A DNA stretch of 64,000 bases from Malania oleifera (Eukaryota; Streptophyta; Magnoliopsida; Santalales; Ximeniaceae): contig NC_080423.1 of NCBI RefSeq assembly GCF_029873635.1, positions 109,509,087 to 109,573,086 on the forward strand, given 5' to 3'. The translations under genes and the position numbers were made by a program. Below the pieces are notes generated by a model. That model searched no databases and was not told the DNA's origin. It saw nothing but the letters and a program-made list of their open reading frames with translations. This document shows positions 1-12,796 of the stretch, in pieces (within the stretch, counting starts at the first letter, position 1; every line of letters begins with the position of its first letter).

Positions 1-1002
1 GGCTGCCTACCCCGAGGATGAGCATTTATAATGTAGGTTCCACCTAAATTGACATATAAGAGTAGATCTCGCATTTTTACATTGAAGATTGGAGGAATAA
101 TTTTGATCTTTATGTTTCATTGGACCATAAATCAATCGATAATTTGTTATTTATTCTTTTAAAGTAGATTTGGGTGTAAAATGAAGTGACTTGTTTTTAA
201 AGGAGTCAATTTAAATTAATTAATAAATGGGTTAGATGAATCTATAATTTGTTATTTATCAATGAAAATTTAATTTGTTTAAGTTGCACTGGTTGTGATT
301 AATTCAAATTCAATTTATTGACTCATTTTATCGTCCTAGATGACATATATTTAGTTCATTTTTTAAATTAATTAATTATGTGATTTATTAATTAATTAAG
401 GCAAGCAAAGCAGCACTGATGAGCTTGTACGAGACACTCCGGGTTGAATTCGGATCGGATGTCGGTATCACAATTGTGACACCCGGATTCGTAGAGTCCG
501 AAATGACCCAAGGCAAGTTCCTCTGCAAAGATGGCAAGATGGAAGTGAATCCTGAATTGAGAGATGTAAGCTTCTTCTTTTTTTCTTAAAAAAAAATTAA
601 TTAAATATTTTCTCCTTCTAAATATTATTGTTATATATCATATTTAGTAGAGAAGTATTTGATGCATGTTTTGTGAACTGAATTTTGACGGTGGCCGGAC
701 ATTTAATTAAGGCGGTGGTGAGTGCGATGCCGGTGGGGAGAGTGGAAAGCTGTGCGAAGGCAATAGTGAAGGCAGGGTGCGGGGGGGAGAGGTACTTGAC
801 GGAGCCGGCGTGGTACGGGGCGAGCTACTACTGGAAGGTGCTGTGGCCGGAGGTGGTGGAGTGGTGTTTTCGGGTGGTCACTAGCGCCCCACACACTCCC
901 GCGGCGGAAACACTCACGAAGAAGATGCTGGATCTCACCGGAGCCAGGACCATCTTCCATCCCCACTCCATCCAATCCCCACGCCCCAACAAAGCTGATT
1001 AA
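1..1002 (+). CDS. HSD1: 3' part of a steroleosin-like 11-beta-hydroxysteroid dehydrogenase (SDR) gene
   Basis: The last three exons are visible: 1-32, 401-565 and 712-1002, with the stop codon TAA at 1000-1002. Introns are GT-AG (GTAGGT at 33, GTAAGC at 566) and phases agree. The 1-32 exon ends in PRMSIYN and the next starts ASKAAL, so the catalytic Tyr and Lys of the SDR motif YxxxK straddle the intron. ITIVTPGFVESEMTQGKF is the loop after the active site. The last exon has the family tail: RYLTEPAWYG, WKVLWPEVVEW and a final FHPHSIQSPRPNKAD-type end, close to my memory of Arabidopsis HSD1. Steroleosins are NADP(H)-dependent sterol dehydrogenases anchored in the seed oil-body membrane by an N-terminal hydrophobic hairpin; that part lies before the window. 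The frame is intact over the visible 173 codons, so I infer a working gene. The last exon is GC-richer than its flanks. The exact paralogue (HSD1 or another HSD) is not settled. Confidence 0.88.
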
Positions 1003-3257
1003 CTTAATTATGTATCTGTTTGTACATCTTAATTTGTGTGTATGTATATATATACATGAAAGGGTACAATATATCGTATATGAAGGTACGATATAATATG
1101 TTATAACTAAATATTATATGTTCGAGAGTGTGGGTAGGCTATTGTCGGATCACGTAAATTTTAATTTTTTAAAAAAATTAAATTAATTTTTTTTATTTAT
1201 GAGGCATGTAATTTTTTAAATATGGTACACTGATGCAGGAAAATATGAGGACAATTATATGGTTTGTGTTAGAAGAGTTATGTAAGCCAGTTTAATTAAA
1301 TTCATGATAATAATTTTTTAGTTTTGCCTTCCACATAAAGTAAATAAAATGATTATTTAAAACTATTTAAACACGAAAAATTCAAAATTTTAAGTATGGA
1401 AAGCATATACAGTTAAATTTTTTTGACTTTAATTGCGATATATGAAGCTACATAAGATTTGAGAAAAATCATTACTCAATACAATATTTACACTCTCCCT
1501 AATTGCGATAATAAATGAATTAGATGGATTTGAGTATTTATTAGATCACTTGTTAGTAAATAAAAATAAAAATTTCTTTTTATACATAAATTGTGATATT
1601 TGAAGCTTGTACGAACATATTATATATATTTTTTAAACAATTAGAGATATGATGTAAACAATATTACTATATTTTTAAAAATATTTAGAAGGAAAAATGA
1701 TAAGTTTTAAATTTGAAATTATTTTTTAGAAAAAAATATTTAAAACAGTGAATTAAATAATAAATTAGAGCTATTAACTCAAAAATATTAAAATATTAAT
1801 AAAAAAGAATAAAAAAGTGTTTATTTAAATTAATTTATATGTTTTGAAATTTTAAATAATTTTTTATTAATATATTATATATATATATATATATATTTAA
1901 TATGTATTACATTTATAATTTATTTATTAATTGAACAAATTTGAATTTGAGATTTATTCATCCCTGTGTAAATGAGTTAATTTAATTATAACCCTTGTTT
2001 ATTACCTCACTGATGTCCAATTAATTGACCGCCACTTTAACATGATATAAAAAAAAAAATTTATTCTAAAAAAATGAAGGATTTTAAATTTAGATTCATG
2101 CATATTTAGGTATAATTTTATATTATATTTTTTTAAATTCAAATTTAAGACTTTAAATTTGATGATTGGGTTATTACTGGATATATTTGAGATATGGATC
2201 TATTGAAGTATGTGGCTTTAGATAGATTTGCTATAGTTTATTTAATGAAATTTATGTAAATTTAAATTTAATACTTTTTAAGTTATCTAAATACTTTTTC
2301 TATACTAGTGAAATCTAATTAAAACGTGGTTTTTTTTTTTTTTTTTTTTTTTTTGTATTGAGGTCAAATTTAGAGGGAAAAATATATTTATTTTTTGAGG
2401 GATTTAACAATAAAACATTTGGACGGGTTTAGAAATTTTATAATTTTTTCAAGGTTTTAGATATTTAATTTTTGAACTATTAATATTTTTTAAAAATTGT
2501 TTTTTTTTTGTCAAATAAAATTATTTGTTATACAAATTTTAATGCATTAGAGGGTGGGTAATTACACTTTTTTGAATATTGAATGTGTTTGATCAAACTA
2601 GCAACTTTCTCTTTATTGATTTGGTGAGCAATAAATTTATGTCCTTTTTGTTTTTATACGTTTACCCTTAAAACTTGTAGACACCCCAAAATGTTCGAGT
2701 CTTATATAACAATATATATATACAAAATTTCTTATTTCATGAAAAATACAAATACAAGAAAAGGGGGAAATATAGAAAAAAAAAATAAGGAGAGATTGAA
2801 ATTTTACATTACTCAAAAAAAGGAGTAAAAATACAATAAAATAAAATAAAAGAAAAAAAGCAAGAAGGTAACTAGCAATGATTACGCATCAAAGTTGCAT
2901 AATTAGGTGTTCAAATTCATGCATTAAAGATTATAATTTTAATTAAATGTCAAATTATATTCAATATTTTAACAGTGAGCTCAATCTATAATATTTGGAT
3001 TTTTATTCCATAATTTATGGATTTTTGATATCTTATTATTACAGGATGTTTTTTTTTTTTGGACATTAAAGTTGAAATTAAAATGTATGCGGGTCATGCA
3101 TGAAAGAAATCGGGCCATGTATGCAGAGTGAACAGTGCACATGAGATCCGTAACTTTTCATTGAAAGAGCCACGTTTGTGGGGTTCATGGAGAATAAAGA
3201 ATAAAATGATGCGAATGGAGGTGTTAAGCGCAAAACGAAGCTAATTGGGCGATTATG
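1003..3257. other. AT-rich 3' flank and spacer, no gene seen
   Basis: Long A/T runs, a T-tract near 2332-2354 and an AT microsatellite near 1876-1894. The part at about 1200-1500 shares diverged blocks with 40420-40950 (see findings). I see no coding exons, RNA genes or clear element ends here. Confidence 0.6.
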
Positions 3258-3512
3258 AATAGTTTCAACACTATTTTGTAATCTGTGCATAACTCTCTCA
3301 TCCGATCTTCGATTCAGATGATTTAAGATGCTATAGAAAGTTAAGAAAACGCTTTACAACTTTTATGTTTTGCGTTTTGAGAGATAATGACTGAATCAAG
3401 GTTGAAATCAGACGTGAATTTACCATATATCGTTTTTTGTGGACAATTTCAACATTATTTTGTAATCTGAGCATAACTTTCTCATCCAAACTCCGATTGA
3501 GGTGATTCATGA
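3258..3512. repeat. Pair of direct repeats about 68 bp long
   Basis: 3258-3325 and 3445-3512 both read TTTCAACA(C/T)TATTTTGTAATCTG, then GCATAACT(C/T)TCTCATCC and a CGATT(C/G)(A)AG-type end. They are about 187 bp apart and directly precede the TRIM. Such direct copies are usual in plant retrotransposon leader regions, but I could not assign a parent element. Confidence 0.6.
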
Positions 3513-3513
3513 T

Positions 3514-3844
3514 TATTAGTGTGCGTCCAGTCCCACATTGTCTCTGTGAGCAGTTCCAAAGTCAGTTAAGATCTTCTTAACTCTCTCTCCTTGACACTTA
3601 GGTTTTGAGAATGAACTCTCTAACATGGTATCAAAATTGGGCCTTGGATTGCTTGGCTCATCCGTGGGTTGGACTTCTTCTCGCCTCATTTCCCCCTCAT
3701 GGGCTCTTCTTGCCTCATTTCCCCCATGGGCTCAAGGGGGAGTATTAGTGTGCGTCCAGTCTCATATTGTCTCTGTGAGCAGTTTCAAAGTCAGTATAAG
3801 ATCCTCTTAACTTTCTCTCCTCAACACCTAAGTTTTGAGGAAAA
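3514..3844 (+). mobile_element. TRIM (small non-autonomous LTR element), fossil
   Basis: A short element with two similar LTR copies, 3514-3625 and from 3743. The first LTR ends in CA and is followed at once by TGGTATCA, the start of an initiator-Met tRNA primer-binding site. The second is preceded by a purine tract (CTCAAGGGGGAG), the usual copia-type polypurine tract. The interior is only about 117 bp with no coding capacity, as expected for a TRIM. Its right end abuts the LTR of the large gypsy element that begins at 3845. Old and broken. Confidence 0.75.
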
Positions 3845-5968
3845 TGTAAAGACTCGAAAAATTAAAATAATTAGAAAAAATAATAAATATAATTAATTAA
3901 TTAATTAAAATTATTAATCGAATAGTTAGTTAAATATTATTAAATTGAAGCATTAAATAAATAAATAAAAATAAATACTATGAAAGAAATAAAGAAAAAT
4001 TAATTGAAACAAGATATATATATATATATATATATATGTATATGTATATATGTAAATGTATATATGGGGATTAAGTTATATATAAATATAAATATATGTA
4101 TATATATAATAATATTATTATTATCATTATTATTATATTTGATATATGTGTAACTGATCCCCGAAGGTTCTAACCTTTAGGAATTCAATCCATGCACTAT
4201 GAAGCAACCGCCCCCGCCCCCCCAGCGTCTCACCAACTCGCGTTGTCTCTCCGTTCTTTTCTCTCTCTCCCCTCATTTCTCAATGGATTTGCGGCGGATC
4301 GAAAAACGGAAGGTGTCGTTGGATTCTTAGTTCAGCCACCGACATTTCTATTGGAGCATATTTGTCGTGGGAACGGCTTAGACACTACTCTTGTGGAGAG
4401 GTAACTTTTCTCCATTTTCCCAATTTCTCTTTAAATATGTTATTAAATCGACGATCGGGCACCATCACGTGGTCCTAGTCGCAATTGTTGTCATTTTGAC
4501 GTGGGTAACTTTTAAATTGAGATTTTTTAGGCCCTACTCCAAAGCGATAGTGGGATTTGGAAAATTTGACAAATTAGTTATATTTGTGGGCATAACTATT
4601 TATTTGGAAATTATGACCCTAAAAAATATTTAAATAGTATTTTATTTAGAAATAATTTAATAAAACTAGGGTTTTTGAATCAAGGTCTGGGTGAACGCTA
4701 CAGGCATCTGTGTGGGATTCCCGTTGGTGTAGTTCAAGAATTCTGGTAAAGGGAAATTATATATTAAATCATATTTTATGAAATTAAAGCTAATAATTTA
4801 CGTTATATTATATGTATATTTTGGTGTGAATTATTAAAATGTCAACCATGTAAAATTATGATTTCTGAGCCTAGGACCACTTATTTAGTTATATATTTGT
4901 AGAAATGAACTGAAGAAAGTGAAAAGAATTTTCTGGATAACTATATAAAAAAAATGGAAATTGTATTTTCAGCATATAAATGTTAATGTGGGTTGATCTA
5001 TTTTATAGTAATATGTATGAATTTTACTGTTAAATTGTGTGGCATGAGATTATGCGTAAATACATGTTAAATGTATGAGATGCAGGCTAAGTAAGTAAAA
5101 CATTGAAAATAAAATATAATATGAATCATGTTGCTTGTGTATGCTAAATGTAACCATGTAAATGTAAGATAGCTGAAAGACAGTCATGTTAGCAGATCTA
5201 GCACACTTTTGTATAGACTGATTGATGACAACTAAAAAGAGTTGCAGACTAACTGATGATGGCTAAAGCTGTAGTACGAAGGAAAGAAAGGAAAATGCTA
5301 TGAAATGATGAAATGACATGGTATGAAATGACAAATGTGAATAATGTAATGTTGAAGAATTACGTAAAGTGAAATGCAATGCAATGTTTAAGCTATGCAT
5401 ATGAACAGATGTATATGAATGAATAATGACATAAAGAAATAAAGTATTATGATATTAGAAGTACCTATGTATGTAGAACATGTTACGATTGGGCGAGACA
5501 AACTCTTTGTTTGTGGGTTTGCCGAGAAAGGCAAGTGCACTAGTAGTTTCAGATGTGGCAATAGCTGCATAACGTACTAGGGCAAAGGGAACATACTTGT
5601 ATGGGCGGATAGATTTCCCTATCCTTAGGATCTTTGCCGGTAAACTCTTATTGAACTGTATGAGTACGAGATTAATTTAATACTTGAAGGCTTATTGTGT
5701 AAGGTGAGTGCTCTGGTATGCCTTAGTCATAACCTTCTGGTTGTCAAATGTATCAGAGCAGAGGGGTGCTACTTATATGAGCGGGTAATCACCCTTATTC
5801 TTGGGTAATCTCATAGGTTAAATCTTTGCATGTGATTGATTTGGTTTAGAGAATGATTTCAGTGTTATGATAATGATTTGCAAATGATATTAAAATGATA
5901 TTTATATACCCCATGTTAGCCACACACTGTTCTAATATATATATTTCTTCCATTACAGAGATGTGTCT

Positions 5969-6247
5969 TGTAATAACCCAAAAAAAAAAAAAAAAAAGTG
6001 TGTAGAATAATAATAATGGTAATTTAGTTAGTATCAAAACAAAAGTGTTTCTCTATTAAGATCCTTGATTCCATGTTTGATGCCTAAGAAAGACCTTGTC
6101 TAAATGAGTACTCAGAGACCATTGCGGCTAAGTTGCTCCGTAGAGATTAGCCTAGTCAAAATGGAATTTCATAGGATAAATACTGTTTGTACACGTAAAT
6201 AGGTATATATACATAAAATAATGTTTTGATAGACATAATTTTTAAAA

Positions 6248-6293
<46 letters not shown>

Positions 6294-8274
6294 TAGGTAT
6301 CCTATGCGGGGCCCACATGAGTCTTAAAGTCATGTGGGGCCCACATGAGTCCCAAAACTGTGTAGGATACATAAAATCGTATGAGAACTATTGGAGTTAC
6401 ATAGGACCCACTTGGGTCTCGAAGTTGTGTTGGGCCCACAAGACCATGTGGGGCCCACATAAGTTTTTAAAATTTGAATTTAATTATTTTTTTAAAAAAA
6501 TACTAAAACATGACTTAAAAATAATAACAATGATAATAATAATAATAATAATAATAATATAAAAAAATAAATAATAAATAAATAATTAATTAAGTAATTA
6601 ATTAAAAATAATTAAATGGGAGTGGTGGCAAGTATTCCCACATGACCTCCATTCCTATCTCATATACTTAGCCCATACCTAACACATCCCATGCCCATTC
6701 CTTAATTTTTAAAAAATTATAATTTCACCCCTCTCCCTATACTTTTATAAATTCCATTTCTTTTCTAAAATTTTCCTATAAATAGGAAGCTCTTAACCTT
6801 TATTTTTCACAAAAATTTAAAAAAAAAAAAGAAAAGGATTAGTGAGTAAAAGAATTACTGGTGGAGAGAGAATTTTTAAGTAAGTTCTCACTCACCCACT
6901 CTTTCCGATCTCATTTCTTAGAGATAGTCATTATATTTGTAACACAAGGTAAAAGAAGCGGTAAATAAATTTGATTATGTTAGATTTTATTTAAAATTTA
7001 TACTCAAGTTTTTTGTAAGTAAATTTTGATTATGTTAGTTTCGTAAAATTCCCCTAAGTTTACTTTTACGCATATTTAATTATACCAGATTTATCTTTAA
7101 TACACTTATATTTATTTTTAGGTTAAGAAATGTTCTAATCCACTCGGGTAATTTTTAACATTTCTTTCTATTCAAAAATAAATAAATAAATATTTTTAAC
7201 ACAAAAATTGTGTAGCATGAGTTTATTTTTACATTACATGTTTCATGAAAAATATGAGTAAAGATGAGATTTTCATGATATTATTTTAAATTGCATAAAT
7301 TATAATACGATGATTTAAAAACCCCTCATGGCAACGAAAGTTCAAAATTACAGATGTTCGGTACCGCAACTTAAAGTTTAAACGGATCAGAGTGCACCCA
7401 CACTAATTACAGAGTGGTTATATATGGTAGTGGATTTCTCTTGAGTGCACACCTGGTTCCCGACCAAGACTTAATAAGGAAAATCTCACTTAATGTTTAC
7501 ATACGTTGATTTAGTTTGGTCGGCTAGCCAGTTAAGTCCAGTCTTCGGACCGCACAACCCAATTATGGGAATAAACATGACTTATAGCTAATAAGCCTAA
7601 GAGTGGTTTTTACAATATATGTTTAAATATTTAATTACGTGTACAGAGTTATTGATGATTTAAAGGAAAAGTATATGCTTATATGAAAGGGGTCATTCTT
7701 GTGCCTAAATGACGATCTAAAGAAAACGTATAACGAAAAGTATATATATGTATATAATTAAATATTTTTACAATTTTAAAGTTAAAAGTTTAATTTAACA
7801 GTCACAATATATGGTTATTAAAATTTTACTATCATAGTTGATGGTAAAAGTTTTATGCAGAAATTTTTAAATTTACATTTATTTTAGAAGCAGTTTGAAG
7901 TTATAGTATTAAATATTGTTTTACGAAATTTTAAAAGCTCATTTTGGTCACACACTAATAATAATCTTATTTACTAATTGAGCGTCGTCTCACCCTCAAT
8001 CATATTTTTACATTTCAGATAACTCTGAAAGACATATCGGAAATTAGGCATAGCAAGCACGCGGATGGGAATAGGATTGAAAAATAAAGTTTGATTAGAA
8101 ATATTAGTATGACGCAAAATATTTATGTTTGTATAATTTTTCTTCTTTTGAAATAAATGATTGTAATATGGTTAACTAACGCTCTGGTTTAATAATAATT
8201 AATTTTATTTACTTCCGTTGGAAATCAATGGTAAAAAGTAAATATCCCAGATCCTTCGGGATTGGGGTATTACA
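5969..8274 (+). mobile_element. Solo LTR, gypsy family A (copy 1)
   Basis: Runs TGTAATAACCC to GGGGTATTACA, flanked by a perfect 5-bp target-site duplication TGTCT (5964-5968 and 8275-8279). About 2.3 kb, with no internal region. It has an AAT microsatellite (about 6249-6293), repeated GGGGCCCACAT palindromes (6305-6460) and a TATAAATA box at 6777-6784 followed by a plausible leader. Its homologue at 13248-15741 differs at roughly 10-20% of positions by eye. Confidence 0.92.
6777..6784 (+). promoter_or_regulatory. TATA box of family A LTR (copy 1)
   Basis: TATAAATA, matched at 14250-14257 in the second copy, with conserved flanks (CC/TT before, GGAAGCTCT after). It lies about 320 bp downstream of the GTGGGGCCCAC palindromes. 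This is the expected U3/R position of an LTR promoter; transcription itself is inferred. Confidence 0.6.
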
Positions 8275-8693
8275 TGTCTCACTCGAATATAATTATTTCT
8301 TTTTCAGGACATCCTCGAGCTCGAGCTTAGGAAGCTCGAGGGTATTTAGCATTTTTTAGGAACATAAAGAGAAAGGGTATATGTTTGTTAATACTTTGGG
8401 ATGTATATATTTTATGTTTTATGTCGTTATGTTTTAAGTCAGTTATGAAAGGAATGATTATGAAAATACTGAAATGTTTGGAGAGGTATGTATTTATGGT
8501 AATGCTGGTGTTGGATGGAAGTATGAATGTTATATAGGAGTAGTAAGCTCTGGTATCATTGATTATGGTTTTTATATTATATGGAGATTATGTTTATGTT
8601 TTCCGCTGCGTATATCATGGATTATGAATTATCAGGGATTTTATCAAGTATAACGAGCCGAACCCGAGTTTAATGGTTCGAGGCGTTACATTA

Positions 8694-8710
8694 TGGTATC
8701 ATAGAAATGA
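8694..8710 (+). promoter_or_regulatory. Primer-binding site of the host gypsy element
   Basis: TGGTATCATAGAAATGA lies three bases after the 5' LTR end. It matches the initiator-Met tRNA 3' end complement (TGGTATCAGAGC) in its first eight bases. Confidence 0.65.
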
Positions 8711-9229
8711 TTTTGGACTTTTGAGGATTTAAGAATGATTTATACCAGAGTATAGGAATGAGTTAAGATGAAAAATAGGAGATGGGTAGGTTAAGCGTTG
8801 AGAAGTAGGTATGGTGTAGGGAAGTATAAAATTTTTTCTTATAGCTTAGAGGCAAAAATCCTTTGGCGGACTTATGTGATTTTCTGATTCAGTCGACGGT
8901 TTCAGAAAATCACGGTAAATCCATTGATGGCGATATTTCCTAGCTGTGAGATTGGTCCTTATATATAGATTTTGGATTTTTATTGGATTTAATTTAATGA
9001 TTATGTTGTTTGAAGTTATGATATGGAATTTTTATCTCTTCTCTGCCCTATTTTCAGGATAGATTCTGGAGATGAGAATGTAAAGGCTAAAGGAAGAGAG
9101 GATTCGGTGACTTCTAGTGAAGAAGAGGACATAGATACCTCTAAGGTGCTGCGGGGTATAGTCTGCTAGGTTAGGGCAGAGATGAAGAAGGAACCTAAAT
9201 AATAGAACTGTCCACCTGCAGGTCAGGGC

Positions 9230-9522
9230 TGCAGCACTAAGGAGTTTGTGATGATGAACCCTCCATCCTTTATAGGAGGACCTGATCCAGTGGCAGCAGA
9301 GAATTGGGTACAGGAAATAGAGGAGATAATGATTGTACTCGACTGTACGGACAAACAGAAGGTCCGATATGCCACTTTCAAGATGACTGGAGAGGTGAAG
9401 CGTTAGTGACTTTCTACAAAGCTGCTAGAGGATCAGAGGGTTGTAAAGATAGCTCTTACCTAAGAGAAATTCAAGGAGCTGTTCTTTGAGAGGTATTTTC
9501 CTTCACCTGTCAAAGAGGAGAA
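9230..9522 (+). other. Gag fragment of the host gypsy element, fossil
   Basis: Translation shows FVMMNPPSFIGGPDPVAAEN followed by a WVQEIEEI and TDKQKVRYATFKMTGEV pattern, the core of the retrotransposon gag domain in Tekay-like chromoviruses. Related gag parts lie across two nested insertions at 11302-11689 and 17592-17700. Broken. Confidence 0.75.
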
Positions 9523-11296
9523 TGTTGACTCTACAAATCCTATCTTGTTTTGATAATGAAAAATCACTTGGTATTTGATCTGTGCATTGAGTTTGTGTAC
9601 AGGACCTATATTAACCATGCACGGAAAGATAACAAGTTATGGATGCATTCAAGTAAAGCTTACAAATCGTGGAAAGCATCTTGGAACTTAAGGAGTATGA
9701 GAAAGAGTATGAGAATCAAGATGCAAGCGGCAAAGTTCAAGAAACTCTTGGGAATGGGTATTTAGAGCTTATGTATTTACATTGGCATATGATTTATTTT
9801 GAAGCTCATTATAACATAGAATAGTTTAAGACTTATGCATTTCATGCACATCATTAGGGAACTCTCATGAACCTTGAAATGCTTTCAAAATCATGAAAAA
9901 TATATTTTCTGAAAGACCCAAGAAAAGAAGCCAAGGAGATTTTGAGTAGAAATGAAAATTTAAGAAAATGGTGAGTTCGGTTGCCTGAACTCAAACCTCA
10001 GTAGCCTGAAGAATTTCTTTGATTGCCTGAAGATTAAGTTCAGTCGCCTAAAGAATTAAATGGAGAAGACAGAACCTGACCGAGGCTCTTCGGTCGCCTG
10101 ACCTTGGAACCTCAAGCTCCTGAAGTTGACACTTCAGGAGCCTGAAGTTGACACTTCAGGAGCCTGAAGTCGAGTTTGGTTGCCTAAACTCGCGGGAAAG
10201 CCTAAAAATCAGCTCTTTGTTAAAAAGACACGCGAAGTATATTATTGATCCAATGACCGAGATTAATTCTAAGGGTAATATAATATATATTATGAATATC
10301 TAAACCCTAGAACATAAGCTAAGGGACACAACAAGAAATACATACTTCTCATTGCAAGATTTGAACCCTAGAGCCGGTTTTCTGCAATTCAATCTTCTTC
10401 CATATTTGTTTGGGAAAATCTCTACTGAAATCAAAAGAGCATTCATTCATCCAACTAAACTTTGATCTGTCAAATTATCATTTTTTTTCAAGAATCTCTC
10501 ATCTCTTTACTTGTTCATCGTTACAAAGAAGTTTTGATCTTGAGTGTGTATTCACATATAAAAACTGAATTTCGGGAAGATCATGTTTTGAGAAAATCTT
10601 GTTAGCTTGGTTGATTGATTTGAACTTCAAGAAGTAGATAAACACATATTCATATATATCGTTCATTGGGCTTCTTATTGAAAAACCTATTTTGATTAAA
10701 ATCGAATTTGTGTGTTGACACATAGCATACATCAAACGATTGTATCATTTTTCATATATTCTTGAGTTTCAAGTTTTATCATATGTTAATGTATTAGGAA
10801 ATTGAATTGTACTCACAAGCTTTTGTTTAGAAGTATTGTTTTGAGTGTTATTTTCATATTTCATTGTAAACACGGTTCGGGTTGTGAACCGGGTGTGAGA
10901 AGGAAGTTGTACCTCTTGTGAGTAGGGGATACGGAGGGAGTTGTACCTCTTGTAAGCAGCGGTTTGTAAGGGAAGCTTTGTCCTACTTTAAGGAGTAGGG
11001 TTATTAGTGAATCCTTGAGTGGTTGCTCAAGGCGAGGACGTAGGCCAAGTCAGCTGAACCTCGTAAAATCGCGTTTGTCATCTCTTTCCCTTTTACTCTT
11101 TATTTTCTGCATTGTATTTAAATTGAGGATGTTGCATGCATAGATAGGATTGCCACACTCACACAAAATTGAGCAACTAGAAGCATTTGGTGAACTTATA
11201 AGAAGTGTGTGAAAGAAAAACTAAGTGGTTTAAATTTTTTTTTAATATCCAATTCACCCCCCCCCCCTCTCTCTTGGGACTACACCTTAATCAACA
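9523..11296 (+). mobile_element. Solo LTR, Ty1/copia (SIRE/Tork-like)
   Basis: Runs TGTTGACTC to TTAATCAACA with a perfect 5-bp target-site duplication GAGAA (9518-9522 and 11297-11301). About 1.77 kb. It has repeated CAGTCGCCTGAA-type units (about 9966-10190). Its 3' part has the CCTTGAGTGGTTGCTCAAGG block and a C-tract near 11260-11268, which I recall from long-LTR copia elements of the SIRE/Maximus group. Inserted in the gag part of the host gypsy element. Confidence 0.88.
10080..10190 (+). repeat. Short tandem repeats in the copia LTR
   Basis: Two adjacent copies of GAAGTTGACACTTCAGGAGC and several looser TTCGGTCGCCTGA units. The copies are partly palindromic (CTTCAGGAGCCTGAAG). Similar CGGTCGGCTGAC-like units occur in the reversed copia LTR at 38930-39310. 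Confidence 0.6.
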
Positions 11297-11301
11297 GAGA
11301 A

Positions 11302-11689
11302 GATTGAGGAGTTTACTAATCTGACCTAGGGAGATACGATAGTTGTAGAGTATGCGACTAAATTTGTGGAACTGTCACGTTTTGCTCCATTTATGATCCC
11401 AAATGAAGCAAGGAAGGTCAGGAAATTTGAGAAAGGCCTGAGGTGCAGGATTTACGAGCTGGTGGTCGGGTTTTAGGTCCAGAGTTTTTCAGAACTAGTT
11501 AATAAGGCCTCGGTGTTGGAGAAGAGTATCCAGGGCAGCACTGAGCCTTCAAAGTAAAAGAGACCTGCACCATCTAGTTTCCAGTCTGAGGCCAGTCAGG
11601 GACCAGTGAAGAGAGGGAAGGAGATAGTAGGCTCTGTATGCCCGAAGTGTAATAAGAGGCATAGGGGCGAATGCTGGTTTGACACTCTG
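11302..11689 (+). other. Gag fragment with first zinc knuckle, fossil
   Basis: Continues the host element's gag region, ending with CPKCNKRHRGECWFDTL, a CxxC...H...C knuckle. The classical CCHC knuckle CYSCGKPGHIKKDC is at about 17595-17640, on the other side of the nested gypsy element. The nested reverse element has the same pair (CSLCGKKHHGQCW, CKRCGKQGHQMRDC), which puts both in one lineage. Confidence 0.75.
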
Positions 11690-11764
11690 TGTGACAACCC
11701 GAATAAAATAGAATTTGAATAATTAAGAGGGAGAGAAATAGAAACAGAAAAAGAAGGAGGCCGT

Positions 11765-12031
11765 AGCGTTCGTCGACGACATTGCATTTTGGAAGGAAAA
11801 TAAAGAGGAATGGAAACAAAAATAAAGAAGGAAGCTGCCAAGCTTCATCAACGAACATAGGGTTTCATCGACGAAGGCTTTAAGGATTTTGTCGACGAAC
11901 ACAGGGCCTCGTCGACAAGTAAATACTGAGAGAGGGGTTTTGAGCCGACTGAATTTCGTCGACGAAGACTGGATTTCGTCGAAGAAATTTGTGAAGAACT
12001 CGTTGACGAAGGTCATGCTCGTCGACGAATT
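11765..12031 (+). repeat. Array of TCGTCGACGA palindromes in the family B LTR
   Basis: About nine perfect or near-perfect copies (TTCGTCGACGAA, CTCGTCGACAAG, CTCGTTGACGAA and similar) in 270 bp. They end about 10 bp before a TATATATAT box (12040-12048), which is followed by a CT-repeat leader. Variants are mostly CG to CA or TG, as methylated CpG decay would give. Confidence 0.8.
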
Positions 12032-12796
12032 CTGCTGCCTATATATATGAAAGATCCGATTTTTACTTCCCAATTAAGCTTCCTCTCCACTCTCTCTCTC
12101 TCTCTCTCTCTCCTCTTCGGCTCTCTCACACTCTCTTTTCAATTTTGGGCTAGTTTTACGCCGGATTGAAGATTTGAGACTACCACGACGCTCCTGGCGG
12201 AGTTCTCTACGAGTTTGTTGGAGCGGATCGTTGGGAAAACGAAGTTGGAAATCATCCTTGGGTTGAGGTAAGGCTTTTAAAGCCAAATTAGACTTTATAA
12301 TTGTTATAGAAATTGATGTACGCATGAAAATACTGATGTTTAGTACTTGGGGTTTTGAGTTTCAGGGTGTTGATCATACGGGGGTTAGCCTAGGATATTT
12401 TGGGGGCTTTCCCAGTAGTTAGGTAAGGCAATAAACTAAAACAGTTATTTTCCATGCATGTTATTATTAATTATGAGCACATTTATTTTCAGAAAAACCT
12501 ATGCTATCTTTGTATATTACATACGAAATGTATGTTTGGAAAATACTGCTATTATGATGAAAATGTATATGTATGTATGAGATGCCAGAAATGATGATTT
12601 TATAATATGAAGCATGACTTTAAACGGCATATGTGTGGCATGAACATTATTTTTATGTGAAGTGAATCATGATATGAAGGATTTTACGATCAAAGCATAT
12701 TTTCAGGTATTTTGAAAGACGAGTTATACTATACCGAGTTTGACGAATATATGATAAATGAGTTATTTTCAGAATGTAAATACCTGAAACATATCA

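Larger units (their letters stand above)
3845..8690 (+). repeat. 5' LTR of the host element (family C), interrupted by a solo LTR
   Basis: About 2.5 kb of its own sequence once 5969-8274 and one target-site copy are removed. It starts TGTAAAGACTCG and ends CGAGGCGTTACA just before the primer-binding site. It contains a CT-rich stretch (4255-4280) and the block GCCACACACTG (about 5918-5928), which in related LTRs precedes a conserved TTACTGAGAGGTGTCTCACC-like box. The nested solo LTR entered inside that box. Matching 3' LTR parts are at 17941-18449 and 28594-28950. Confidence 0.8.

Noticed and set aside
3625-3896. Overlapping frames of 61 and 75 codons
   Set aside because: They lie across the TRIM interior and its second LTR and resemble no protein.
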